NCBI RefSeq assembly: GCF_020169415.1
Contig: NZ_JAIULG010000011.1
Coordinates: 1-64,000 of the forward strand
Reading direction: 5' to 3'
DNA length: 64,000 nucleotides
From: Tsukamurella sp. M9C
GTDB lineage: Bacteria > Actinomycetota > Actinomycetes > Mycobacteriales > Mycobacteriaceae
A program made the position numbers and the translations under genes. Positions 17,562-27,166 of this stretch are shown here, piece after piece (position 1 is the first letter of the stretch; each line of letters opens with the position of its first letter). The notes under the pieces are model-generated. The model was not told the DNA's origin. It worked only from the letters and a program-made list of their open reading frames with translations, and did no database searches.

Positions 17562-20500
17562 CTACCGGCATCCGTCGGCGCAGTACGTGCCGTCGGGTCC
17601 CAGCCGCACGGCCTCGTCGAGCAGCAGGGCCGCCTCGGTCCGGTCCGTCGCCTCCGAGGTCGCGTCGGCGCCGAAGCGCCGGCCCGCCGGGGGCTTGCGG
17701 TACAGGCCCGACCGGCCGCACATCGCCGAGAGCACCGCGCGCCGACCCGCGACCTCGCGCTCCCGCGCCGCCGCCAGGTACTCGGCGCGCGCCGCCGGGT
17801 CGAGCGAGGCCAGGAAGGCGTCGCGGTGCACGACCGCGATGAGGCCCGAGACGTGGCCGAAGCCGAGCGAGGTCAGCAGGCCCGCCTTGGGACGGAAGCC
17901 CTCGTCGAACCGGTGCGTCTCCCGCAGCCAGACGAGGTGCGGGAACTTCCGCATCTCGTCATCGACGCAGTCGAGGCTGCGGTTCGGCGGGAGCACCTGC
18001 TCGTTGAGCATCTGGCACATGCCGATCAGCTGGAAGGCGGCGGCGCCGCCCTTGGCGTGACCCGTCAGCGACTTCTGCGAGACCACGAACATCGGGGCGC
18101 CCTCGGAGCGACCGATCGACGCGGCGATCCGCTCGTGCAGGTTCGCCTCGTTCGGGTCGTTCGCGTTGGTCGACGTGTCGTGCTTGCTGATGATCGAGAC
18201 GTCGTCCGCCGCGACACCCAGCTGCCGCAGGCTGCGGGCCATCGGGGCCTCCGGGCCGCCGGCGGCCACGGACAGCGCGCCCATGCCCGGCGCCGGGATG
18301 GAGGTGTGCACGCCGTCGCCGAAGCTCTGCGCCCAGGCCACCACGCCGAGCACCGGCAGGCCCATCTTCGCCGCGACGTCGCCGCGGGCCAGGAGGACGG
18401 TGCCGCCGCCGTTGGACTCGACGAAGCCGCCGCGACGGCGGTCGTTGGCGCGGGAGAAGCGGCGGGGGCTGATGCCCTTGGCCAGCATCTTCTCGCTGTC
18501 CGCGGTCGCCTGCATCATGCCGAAGCCTGTGATGCCCTCGATCGACAGGTCGTCGAAGCCGCCGGTCACCGCGAACAGGGCCTTGCCGACCTTGATCTTG
18601 TCGACGCCCTCCTCGACCGAGACCGCCGCCGTGGCGCAGGCCGCCACGGGGTGGATCATCGCGCCGTAGCTGCCGATGTAGCTCTGCACGACGTGCGCGG
18701 CGACGACGTTCGGCAGGGCCTCCTGCAGGATGTCGTTCTGGTTCGGCTCGCCCAGCAGGGTGTTGATGAACAGGTCGCGCATCGAGCTCATGCCGCCCAT
18801 GCCCGTGCCCTGCGTGTTGGCGACGTGCGAGGGGTGCACGTACTCCATCAGCTCGGCCGGCTCGAAGCCCGCGGAGATGAAGGCGTCGACGGTGGCGACC
18901 AGGTTCCACAGGGCCAGGCGGTCGACCGACTCGATCATCTCGGGCGTGATGCCCCAGTGCGTGGGGTCGAAGCCGTCCGGGATCTGCCCGCCCACGCTGC
19001 GCAGCAGCCTGGTGCGGCGCGGCACGCGGATCTCGGTGCCGGCCTTGCGGGTGATCCGCCACTCCCCCGTCTCCATCGGCACGGCGACGGTGTTCTCCGG
19101 ATCGGCGTCGACGAAGGCGCGGGCCTCCGCCTCGTTCGCCACCACGAAGGACATGTCCTCGGGCAGGAAGACGGACACCAGCAGCGGAGCCGTCTGGTCG
19201 ATGATGTCGCCGTCGTCGCTGAACTCGCGGATGCCGCAGCGCTCCACGACCGCGTCGTGGTACTTGTCGGCCAGCTCGGCCTCGGGCACGAGGTCGCCCG
19301 ACTCGGCGTCGTACCAGCCCGGCTCCGGGTCGTTCTCCCAGGTGATCATGCCGGTCACCCAGGCGAGCTCGGCGACGCCCGCGGCGGAGAGCCGCTCGTC
19401 GACCTCCATCTCGAAGCGGGTGCGCGAACTGCCGTACGGGCCGACCTCGCCGGCGCCGACGATGACGACCATGTCCTCGGGCCGGGCCTCGATGGCGTCC
19501 CAGTCCGGCTCGCGCAGCGTGGCGACCGGGGCACCGGGGAGGGCCGCGATGGTGCCCTCGTCCTCGGCCTCGGCGGCCTCGGCGAGGCGGGCCTCCATGG
19601 CCTGCTCGGCGAGCGCCTTCATGTCCAGGTTCACACCGCCCAGGCCGCCGGTGAGGTCGTCGAACAGCGGGGCCGTCGCGGCCCGCTCCCGCGCCTCGGC
19701 GCTGGCGTTCGCGAGCAGCTTGTCGGCCATCTCGAAGGTCGACCAGGTGCGCACGCCGGCCGCCTCGACGGCCTCGACCAGCGGGTCGTTGCCGCCCATG
19801 AGGCCCGTGCCACGGACCCAGCCGATGATCGCGTGGGCCAGGGTGACCCGCTCCGACCAGGACTTCTCGGCGTTCCAGCGGGTGACGAGGGCGTCCAGGG
19901 AGGCCTTCGACTCGCCGTAGGCGCCGTCGCCGCCGAACATGCCGCGGTTCGGGGAGCCCGGGAGCACGACGTGCAGCCGCGAGGCCAGGTCGGTGTCCTT
20001 GCCGATGGCGGCGAGGCCGGCGATGAGCCGCTCGACCGACCACAGCAGGATCTTCATCTCGAGCTCGGCGCGCGGCCCGGCGTCCGACATGTCGCCCGAG
20101 ACGCGGGGCGCCGCGAACGGGAACAGCATCGTCGGGACCAGGGCCTCCTTGTGGACCGTGGTGTACGGGCCCACGGTCTCGGCCTGGCGCTCACCGATCC
20201 ACTCGACGAGCCCGTCGACGTCGGCGTAGCTCGCCATGTTCGCCGGGACGATCCACAGGGCGGCGTCGGTCCGGGCGCTGGTGCGGTAGAGCTCCTTGAA
20301 GAAGTCGAGGCGCTTGTCGTCGAGCCGGCTGGTCGTCGCGATCACCGTCGCGCCGCCCGCGAGCAGGCGCGCGGCCACCGCCGCGGCGATCGACCCGGCG
20401 GAGGCGCCCGTGACGACGGCGACCTCACCCGCGTAGACGCCCGGCTCCGGGCTGCTCTTGGCCAGGCCGGAGAGGAAGGCGTACGCCCGGGCGTGCTCGG

Positions 20501-23500
20501 TGCGGCCGGCCTCGGTGGCCTTCTTCTCCCACCACTGCGCCTGGTCCTGCAGCGCCTTGCCGGCGCCCTTGGCGGTCTCCAGGATGTGCTTGCTGTAGGT
20601 CGGGAAGGTCGCCGGGTCCATGTTCCACACGCGGAGCAGGTCCTCGCGGGCGCTGGCCCAGCGGTCGTCGATGAGGACGGCCTTGTTGGCGTCGAAGGCC
20701 GGCGCGACCGCGTTCGCCCAGTCGTCGCCCAGCTCGGTGGCGATCAGCGCGGCGAGCCGCTCCGACTCGTCGTCGAGCGAGGGCAGTCCGCCCTCGACGG
20801 TCCCCAGGCCCAGCTTCTGCAGCAGCACGCGGGCCGACGCGGCGAGCGCGCCGTCCTCCCCCGTGATCGCGGAGGTGAACTCGGCGAGCGCCGCGGCGTC
20901 GACGGTCGCGCCGCCGCCCCCGCCGCCGGCGGAGGGCTTGCCGACCGGCACGCCCTGCGCGGCGCCGACCTCGGCGACCGCGCGGTCGATCAGCGCGTCG
21001 AGCGCTGCCGCGTTGGAGACGGCACCGTCGAGCAGCGTCGCGAGGTCGCCGCCGCGGACCGAGGCGCCCTCGCGGGTGCCGGTGGCCAGCGCGAGCACGG
21101 TGTGCTGGGCCCAGCCCGGGCCGAGCTCCCACGTGCCGGTGACGTACTCGGTGATGTAGTTCGGACGCTTGCCGGTGGAGCCCAGCAGCTTGCGCAGCTG
21201 GTTGCCGACGGTCTCCGAGAGCACCGGGCCGAGCGGCTTGTAGGTGCGCGCCAGCTTGGTGACCGTGCCGGCCAGCGTGGGCAGGTCGGCCTCCGCGGCA
21301 CCGTCGATGGCGCCGAGGTTGAGCTCGCTGCCCAGGTCGAGGAGCAGCTGGTTGCGGCGCGAACTCACGCCGTCGCACAACGTCTCGATGGTGTCGGTCT
21401 TCTCCAGCTGGTCCGGACGCATCTTGGTCCAGATCGCGATCATGGCGCGGGTGGCGTCCGCGGCGTCGAAGCCGAGGTCGGCCGGGCGGGGGCCGCCCGA
21501 CGGTGCGCTCGCCACCGGTGCGGCAGCGGGTGCTGCGGCCGGGGCGGCAGCGGCGGGCGCCGCGGCCTCGGCGGGCGCGTCGGTGCCCTCGTCCTCCTCC
21601 ACGTCCTCGTCGGTCGCGAAGACCTTCGCGGCGTCGCGCTCAGCGTTGAGCACCGTCGCGGCGGCGCGCTGGTACGAGGCCAGGGCCAGGGTGCGGCTGG
21701 CGAGGTTCGCGAGCGTCGGGGCGGACGCGAGGCCCACCTCGATGAACCGCTCAACGCCCAGGCCGCCGTGGTCGGTGTCGATGAGCAGCTGATCCTGCGT
21801 CTCGATCCACCGGACCGGGCTGGCGAACTGCCACGCCAGCAGCTCGATGAGCAGCGTGCGGGCCGTGGCCATCGGGTTCGCGGCGGCCGCGTCCCAGTCG
21901 GCGACGAGCTCACGCACCGGCTCGCTGGGCACCACGTCGAGGATCGAGACCGCGAAGTCGGCGGTCAGCTCGAACGGGCGGGCCACCAGGTTCGGCAGGT
22001 ACTTGCCGACGAGCTTGGTGTAGTCGAACTCGGCGGGCACCAGCTCCTGCAGGCGCGCGGCGAACTCCGGCACGCCGTCGCGCAGGACCGAGGAGTGGAA
22101 CGGGATGTCGATGCCCGGCACCAGCTGGAAGGCCTTCGGGCTGCCCGTGCGCTCGGCGATCGCCTTCTCCAGCGCGTCGAGCCCGGCCTGGTTGCCGACC
22201 ACGACGTACTGCGCGCCGCGCAGGTTGAGGTTGACGATCTCGGCGAACTCGTCGGCGCCCTCGAGGTTGCCCTCGACCCAGTCGGAGATCTCGGCGTCGT
22301 CGACGTCGAAGAGCTCGGGGCGGAGCGCGGCCATCGCGTAGGGGCTGCGGCCCTGTTCATCGCGGGGCACCAGCTGCTGCATGATGCGGCCGCGGTGGAA
22401 GACGGTCTCGAGGATCGTGCCGAGCGGCAGCACGCCGGCGGAGGCCAGCGCGTTGTACTCGCCCACGGAGTGGCCGGCGATGATCGGATCGTCGACGCGG
22501 GCGCCGATCTCGGTGAGCTCGGCGAGCTGCGCGCAGGCCACGGTCGCCATCGCAACCTGGGTGAACTCGGTCAGGTACAGCACACCGTCGGGATGGGTGT
22601 AGACGGTGCCGTTCGCGCGGATCGACAGCGGGTTGTCGCGGACCACGGCGAGGATGGAGAAGCCCAGGTTCTCGCGGGTGTGCGCGTCCGCTGCGTCCCA
22701 GACCTCGCGCGCGGCCTTGCTGCGCGAGCGCTGGTTCAGCCCCATGCCCTTGCCCTGGATGCCCTGTCCCGGGAAGACGTACGCGGTGACGGCCGGGAAG
22801 GCCACGGCCGACGCGGCCATCACGAGATCGTCGCCGACCCGCGCGGTGACCTCGAGCAGCTCGCCGCCGCGGTCGATGCCGACGCGCTCGACGGTGAACT
22901 GCACCTCGTCGCCCGGGAGGACCATGCCGAGGAAGCGCGTGGTCCAGCCGCGGATCTTGCGGTGCATGACGTCGCCGTTGGAGGCGGAGGCCACCTGCTG
23001 CGCGGCGGCCGAGAGCCACATGCCGTGGACGATCGGGCCGGGCAGGCCGGCCAGGCTGGCGGCGACCTGCGAGGTGTGGATCGGGTTGTGGTCGCCGGAG
23101 ACGGCGGCGAAGCCGCTCATGTCCTGCGGGGCGTTGACGACGGCCTGGCGGAGTCGCTTGCGCGGGGTCTCGGTGGCGGTCTCGCCGCGCGCGCCGCCCG
23201 CGGGCTGCGGGTCGGCCAGCTCGGCGGCGCCGGTGCGGCCGCGGATCGCGAAGCGCTCGGTCATGACGACCGCCGGGGCGTCGGCGCCCGGGGCGCGGAC
23301 GTCGATGCCGACGGTGACCACGGTGCCGATGTCGGTGGCGGTCACGTCCTCGAGGCGCGCGGTCGCGCGGTACACGCCTGGCGTCGGGTTCGCGGCCAGC
23401 TCGATCGCGTGGTCGAGGTGCACCAGGTCGAGCATGCCCTCGACGACGGGGCGGCCCTCGGCCGTGGTGGCGGCGCCGACCACGGCGAAGGACGCGGGCC

Positions 23501-26500
23501 AGCACAGGCCGACGAAGGCGTCCGGCACGGCCAGCTGCTCGTCGCCGTACAGGGCCGACAGGCCGACGGGAAGGCTGTCCGCGGTGATCGCCGCGTGGTC
23601 GGCGGCGTCCTCGGCGCGGAACTCGAAGTCGATGGTCGCGGCACCGTCGGCGACGGCGGGCAGGTCGCCCGCGGCGGCCAGGGCCACCAGCTTCGACATG
23701 GACTCGCTGGCAGCGCCGAGCTCGATCACGGGAACGCCGCCGTCGGCGCAGCTGTCCGGGACCTGGATCGGGATGACGAGATCGGTACCCGACACCGGGA
23801 TCTCCAGGACGACGGAGTTCGCGCCCGTCACGCGCAGGCGGGCGCCGGTGGCGGCCTGCAGGGCGGAGTCACCGTCGGCCTCGACGGTCCAGGTGCTGCC
23901 GGCGCCCAGGCGGGCGATCGGGCTGTGCACGAGGCGGCCGGCCCACAGGATGTTCGTGGCGGCCAGGGCCCGCGCGAGCGGCACGGACTGGACGCCCGGC
24001 ACGACGCGGCGGCCGGCGACGGCCTCCGCGACAACGCCCTCGCCGAGGCGGCGGCGGACCAGCTCGGCCTCGAAGCGGTTGAGCAGGTCGCCGACGGGCT
24101 CGTCGACGCGGGTGATGCCGGCGACGGCCTCCGGGCCGGGGATGATGCACACCTCGTCGGCCGAGTAGCGCGGTGAGTGCGCCTGCCACAGCGAGTCGGA
24201 GCGCCACCAGCGGCGGACGTCCTTGTCGACGACGGGCACGAAGTTCACCGGCTTGCCGGGGGTGCGGCACAGCGAGACGAAGAAGGGCACGTCGGCCGGG
24301 TGCAGGCGGGTGTCGGCCGCCTCCGGGTAGCGCTGCAGGAGCCGATCGAGCGCGGCGTAGGCGTCGTCGGTCGCGGTGACGTCCGCGAAGCCGGTCTCGA
24401 TGGGTCCGCGGTCCTCGGGCGCGAGGCGGGCCTCGGCGCGGTGCAGCATCGACAGGAAGCGGTCCTGGTGGGTGATGTCCAGCCAGCCGTAGTCGCCGAA
24501 GCGGCTCGCGTCGGCGGCGGCGAGCTGCTCGCGGGTGCCGACCGAGAGCTCGAGGTAGCGCTCGAGCCACTGCGCGTAGGTCATCGCGTCGGCGTCGCCG
24601 AAGTAGGGCTTGGCGGTGCCGGCCATCGCGGCGACGATCTCGTCGCGGCGCTCGGCCACGGCGTCGCCGTCACCGGCGACCTCGTCGAGCAGGCGGCCGC
24701 ACGCGGAGGCGGTGTTGTCGATCTCGTGGATGTCGGCGCCCAGCTGGCTGCGGCCCGACGCCATGCCGCCGCCGGCGTGGCCGGCGCCGATCCAGGCGGG
24801 GGTGCCGGGGATCTCGGCGAGCAGGCGCTTGACGTCGTCCGACGTCGTGGCCTCGAGCGTCGCCATCGCGGCGGTGCCGACGAGGATGCCGTCGACGGGC
24901 ATCGCGGGGGCGCCGTACTTGCGCGACCACTCGCCGGAGAGGTACTGGGCCGCCAGCTCGGGCGTGCCGATGCCGCCGCCGACCGCGAGGACGACGTTGT
25001 TGCGGTCGCGGAGCTCGGCGTAGGTCACGAGCAGCAGCTCGTCGAGGTCCTCCCAGGAGTGGTGGCCGCCGGCCTTGCCGCCCTCGACGTGCACGATCAC
25101 GGGGAACTGCGGGACCTCGGCGGCGATGCGCGCCACCTGGCGGATCTGCTCGACGGTGCCCGGCTTGAAGGCGACGTGCCGCATGCCGGCCTCGGTGAGC
25201 TCCTCGACGAGGGCCGTGGCCTCCTCCAGCTCGGGGATGCCGGCGGTGATGATCACGCCGTCGAGCGGGGCGCCCGCGGCGCGGGCCTTCTGCACGATGC
25301 GCTTGCCGCCGAGCTGCAGCTTCCACAGGTACGGGTCGAGGAAGAGCGAGTTGAACTGCGCGGCGCGGCCCGGCTCGAGGAGCGCGGTCAGCTTCTCGAC
25401 GTTGTCGGCGAAGATCGGCTCGGTCACCTGGCCACCGCCCGCCAGCTCGGCCCAGTGGCCGGCGTTGGCGGCCGCGGCGACGATGCCGGGATCGACGGTG
25501 GTCGGGGTCATGCCGGCGAGCAGGATGGGGCTGCGGCCGGTGAGCTCGGTGAAGCGGGTGGACAGCACGGTGCGGCCGTCGGGCAGGGTCACCAGGCGCG
25601 GCGAGAACTCCGACCAGGCGAGCGGGAGCTCCGGCACGCCGCCGGGCGAGAAGAGGTTGCGGGCGCCGCGCAGCGTGGTGGCGGGCACGAGGCCGACGCC
25701 GCGGCCGCGCGCGGGGGCTGCGGAGAGCTTGGTGGCGATGTCCTCGGGGCCGAGATCGATGAGCCAGCGGGCGCCCTTGCCGATCGCGCCGTCGACCTCG
25801 TCGACCCAGTCCACGGGCTCCACGAGGACGGCCGCGGCGAGGCGGGCGGCGGTGGCGGCGTCGAGGCCGCAGCGCTCGGCCCACTCCGTGACCAGGCCGA
25901 CGCCGTCGGCGAGGGCGGGGTGGTGGAAGCCGATGTCGACCGCGACGTCCTCGAACTTCGGCGCGAAGGCGGCGCCGCCGGTGAGCTTCTCCTTGCGCTG
26001 CTCCTCCTCGGCCTCGGCGACGGACTCGCAGAACTCGCGGAAGCCGGCGAGCAGCTTCGGGGTGCCGGTGAGCACGAAGGAGTTGCGGTTGTTGCGCACC
26101 GCGAGCACGGGGCCGCAGGCGTCGAAGGCGACAGTCGCGGTGAAGTCGGCGAGCAGCTTCTCGAGCTTGTCCCGGCGGACGCCGGTGACGGCCATCATCG
26201 GGGTGGCGCCGCCGAGGGCGACGAGGCCCTTGCGGCGGGCGACGACGCGGCCCGCGGCGCCGATGAGGCGCGCGATGGCGAGGAGGTCACCCTCGTTGCC
26301 GCGCGAGGCGAAGGCGGAGACGGCGAGCAGGCCCTGCGAGTGGCCGATGGCGGCGACGGGCGGCACGTCCCACGGGTCGAGGCCCTGGGCCTCGAGGCCG
26401 TACAGGGCGACGAGCTGCGCGAACAGCACGCCGGGCACGGAGAAGACGGCACCGTCGACCTGCGGGGCGAGCAGCCGGCGCGCCGACGGACCCGCGGCGG

Positions 26501-26858
26501 CCTGCGCCTGGTCCTCGTCCTCGTCGGTGGTCTCGGCCTCGGAGGCGGCGATCGAGGCGTCGCGCCAGCGCATCGGGTCGAAGGTCAGGGCCTGCGCCCG
26601 GAGCAGCTCGGCGCGGACGGGCTCGAGCACGCTGTCGGCGCGCGCGACGAAGCCGTCGAAGAGGTCGCGGTACTCGGGATCGTCGGCCAGGCCGGTCTGC
26701 TCCAGGAGCGAGACCAGACCGGGCAGCCAGGGGCCGCCCTGGCCGCCGAAGGTGAGCGCGTACTGCTCCCCCGCTGCCAACCTGTCCACCAGCGCGTCGT
26801 TGCTCCGCGGTCCCTTGGCGGTGCGTGCATTGGCGGTGACGAAGTCGTCGACAGTCAT
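17562..26858 (-). CDS. fas: type I fatty acid synthase
   Basis: 3,098 residues, close to mycobacterial FAS I. Domains in order with visible motifs: acetyltransferase (GHSQGLLAV, Ser about 173), enoyl reductase (MTPTTVDPGIVAAAANAGHW, then GHAGGGMASGR), dehydratase (SGDHNPIH, about 1258), malonyl/palmitoyl transferase (VFPGQGIQGKG, GHSVGEYNAL about 1463), an Ala/Pro-rich tether (EAAAPAAAAPAAAP), carrier domain (CDGVSSRRNQ, Ser about 1831), ketoreductase (VVTGASAGSIAAAVAARLL, about 2149) and ketosynthase (VAACATAAVS, Cys about 2741). It makes long-chain acyl-CoA for membranes and mycolate precursors. ATG 26858 follows GAGGAG. Confidence 0.96.
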   Translation of the reverse strand: MTVDDFVTANARTAKGPRSNDALVDRLAAGEQYALTFGGQGGPWLPGLVSLLEQTGLADDPEYRDLFDGFVARADSVLEPVRAELLRAQALTFDPMRWRDASIAASEAETTDEDEDQAQAAAGPSARRLLAPQVDGAVFSVPGVLFAQLVALYGLEAQGLDPWDVPPVAAIGHSQGLLAVSAFASRGNEGDLLAIARLIGAAGRVVARRKGLVALGGATPMMAVTGVRRDKLEKLLADFTATVAFDACGPVLAVRNNRNSFVLTGTPKLLAGFREFCESVAEAEEEQRKEKLTGGAAFAPKFEDVAVDIGFHHPALADGVGLVTEWAERCGLDAATAARLAAAVLVEPVDWVDEVDGAIGKGARWLIDLGPEDIATKLSAAPARGRGVGLVPATTLRGARNLFSPGGVPELPLAWSEFSPRLVTLPDGRTVLSTRFTELTGRSPILLAGMTPTTVDPGIVAAAANAGHWAELAGGGQVTEPIFADNVEKLTALLEPGRAAQFNSLFLDPYLWKLQLGGKRIVQKARAAGAPLDGVIITAGIPELEEATALVEELTEAGMRHVAFKPGTVEQIRQVARIAAEVPQFPVIVHVEGGKAGGHHSWEDLDELLLVTYAELRDRNNVVLAVGGGIGTPELAAQYLSGEWSRKYGAPAMPVDGILVGTAAMATLEATTSDDVKRLLAEIPGTPAWIGAGHAGGGMASGRSQLGADIHEIDNTASACGRLLDEVAGDGDAVAERRDEIVAAMAGTAKPYFGDADAMTYAQWLERYLELSVGTREQLAAADASRFGDYGWLDITHQDRFLSMLHRAEARLAPEDRGPIETGFADVTATDDAYAALDRLLQRYPEAADTRLHPADVPFFVSLCRTPGKPVNFVPVVDKDVRRWWRSDSLWQAHSPRYSADEVCIIPGPEAVAGITRVDEPVGDLLNRFEAELVRRRLGEGVVAEAVAGRRVVPGVQSVPLARALAATNILWAGRLVHSPIARLGAGSTWTVEADGDSALQAATGARLRVTGANSVVLEIPVSGTDLVIPIQVPDSCADGGVPVIELGAASESMSKLVALAAAGDLPAVADGAATIDFEFRAEDAADHAAITADSLPVGLSALYGDEQLAVPDAFVGLCWPASFAVVGAATTAEGRPVVEGMLDLVHLDHAIELAANPTPGVYRATARLEDVTATDIGTVVTVGIDVRAPGADAPAVVMTERFAIRGRTGAAELADPQPAGGARGETATETPRKRLRQAVVNAPQDMSGFAAVSGDHNPIHTSQVAASLAGLPGPIVHGMWLSAAAQQVASASNGDVMHRKIRGWTTRFLGMVLPGDEVQFTVERVGIDRGGELLEVTARVGDDLVMAASAVAFPAVTAYVFPGQGIQGKGMGLNQRSRSKAAREVWDAADAHTRENLGFSILAVVRDNPLSIRANGTVYTHPDGVLYLTEFTQVAMATVACAQLAELTEIGARVDDPIIAGHSVGEYNALASAGVLPLGTILETVFHRGRIMQQLVPRDEQGRSPYAMAALRPELFDVDDAEISDWVEGNLEGADEFAEIVNLNLRGAQYVVVGNQAGLDALEKAIAERTGSPKAFQLVPGIDIPFHSSVLRDGVPEFAARLQELVPAEFDYTKLVGKYLPNLVARPFELTADFAVSILDVVPSEPVRELVADWDAAAANPMATARTLLIELLAWQFASPVRWIETQDQLLIDTDHGGLGVERFIEVGLASAPTLANLASRTLALASYQRAAATVLNAERDAAKVFATDEDVEEDEGTDAPAEAAAPAAAAPAAAPAAAPVASAPSGGPRPADLGFDAADATRAMIAIWTKMRPDQLEKTDTIETLCDGVSSRRNQLLLDLGSELNLGAIDGAAEADLPTLAGTVTKLARTYKPLGPVLSETVGNQLRKLLGSTGKRPNYITEYVTGTWELGPGWAQHTVLALATGTREGASVRGGDLATLLDGAVSNAAALDALIDRAVAEVGAAQGVPVGKPSAGGGGGGATVDAAALAEFTSAITGEDGALAASARVLLQKLGLGTVEGGLPSLDDESERLAALIATELGDDWANAVAPAFDANKAVLIDDRWASAREDLLRVWNMDPATFPTYSKHILETAKGAGKALQDQAQWWEKKATEAGRTEHARAYAFLSGLAKSSPEPGVYAGEVAVVTGASAGSIAAAVAARLLAGGATVIATTSRLDDKRLDFFKELYRTSARTDAALWIVPANMASYADVDGLVEWIGERQAETVGPYTTVHKEALVPTMLFPFAAPRVSGDMSDAGPRAELEMKILLWSVERLIAGLAAIGKDTDLASRLHVVLPGSPNRGMFGGDGAYGESKASLDALVTRWNAEKSWSERVTLAHAIIGWVRGTGLMGGNDPLVEAVEAAGVRTWSTFEMADKLLANASAEARERAATAPLFDDLTGGLGGVNLDMKALAEQAMEARLAEAAEAEDEGTIAALPGAPVATLREPDWDAIEARPEDMVVIVGAGEVGPYGSSRTRFEMEVDERLSAAGVAELAWVTGMITWENDPEPGWYDAESGDLVPEAELADKYHDAVVERCGIREFSDDGDIIDQTAPLLVSVFLPEDMSFVVANEAEARAFVDADPENTVAVPMETGEWRITRKAGTEIRVPRRTRLLRSVGGQIPDGFDPTHWGITPEMIESVDRLALWNLVATVDAFISAGFEPAELMEYVHPSHVANTQGTGMGGMSSMRDLFINTLLGEPNQNDILQEALPNVVAAHVVQSYIGSYGAMIHPVAACATAAVSVEEGVDKIKVGKALFAVTGGFDDLSIEGITGFGMMQATADSEKMLAKGISPRRFSRANDRRRGGFVESNGGGTVLLARGDVAAKMGLPVLGVVAWAQSFGDGVHTSIPAPGMGALSVAAGGPEAPMARSLRQLGVAADDVSIISKHDTSTNANDPNEANLHERIAASIGRSEGAPMFVVSQKSLTGHAKGGAAAFQLIGMCQMLNEQVLPPNRSLDCVDDEMRKFPHLVWLRETHRFDEGFRPKAGLLTSLGFGHVSGLIAVVHRDAFLASLDPAARAEYLAAAREREVAGRRAVLSAMCGRSGLYRKPPAGRRFGADATSEATDRTEAALLLDEAVRLGPDGTYCADGCR

Positions 26859-26984
26859 GAATCTCCTCGGATCAGCTCGCTGCGCGCCGCTATGACGGCA
26901 CGTCCGCGGCAGGCCCGCGGAAAACCCGTATTCCATGAGACCACAGGATTCGCACTACCTCTGACGTGCAGATATGTAACCAGT

Positions 26985-27053
26985 CGGTATACCGGCGAGT
27001 AGCTTGGAGATATCGATTCACGGGTGTATCCGACTGCCGATACACCCATGAAT
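26985..27053. promoter_or_regulatory. dyad operators in the fas/sirtuin intergenic region
   Basis: The 308-base stretch 26859-27166 has no gene. It holds two 15-base arms (27016-27030 and 27039-27053, core GGGTGTATC-N8-GATACACCC) that match at 14 positions, and a separate perfect palindrome CGGTATACCG (26985-26994). Both lie upstream of fas. A TACATAT-like -10 for fas is seen on the minus strand near 26973-26979. FasR of mycobacteria binds palindromes at fas; this dyad is a candidate site for a homologue. Confidence 0.5.
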
Positions 27054-27166
27054 CCACGCAGGTCCACCACCACGTGACCACGATCACCGATGTTTCCCGC
27101 GAGTAGCAGTTGTTATCGAATCGTTACCTACCCCATCGCCCCGTCGACGGTCGGTAGTCTGTGCCG

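Noticed and set aside
11744-24176. Very long open frames on the plus strand opposite the carboxylase and fas genes
   Set aside because: They are rich in Arg, Gly, Asp and His runs, have no domain motifs and mirror the codon bias of the real genes on the other strand.
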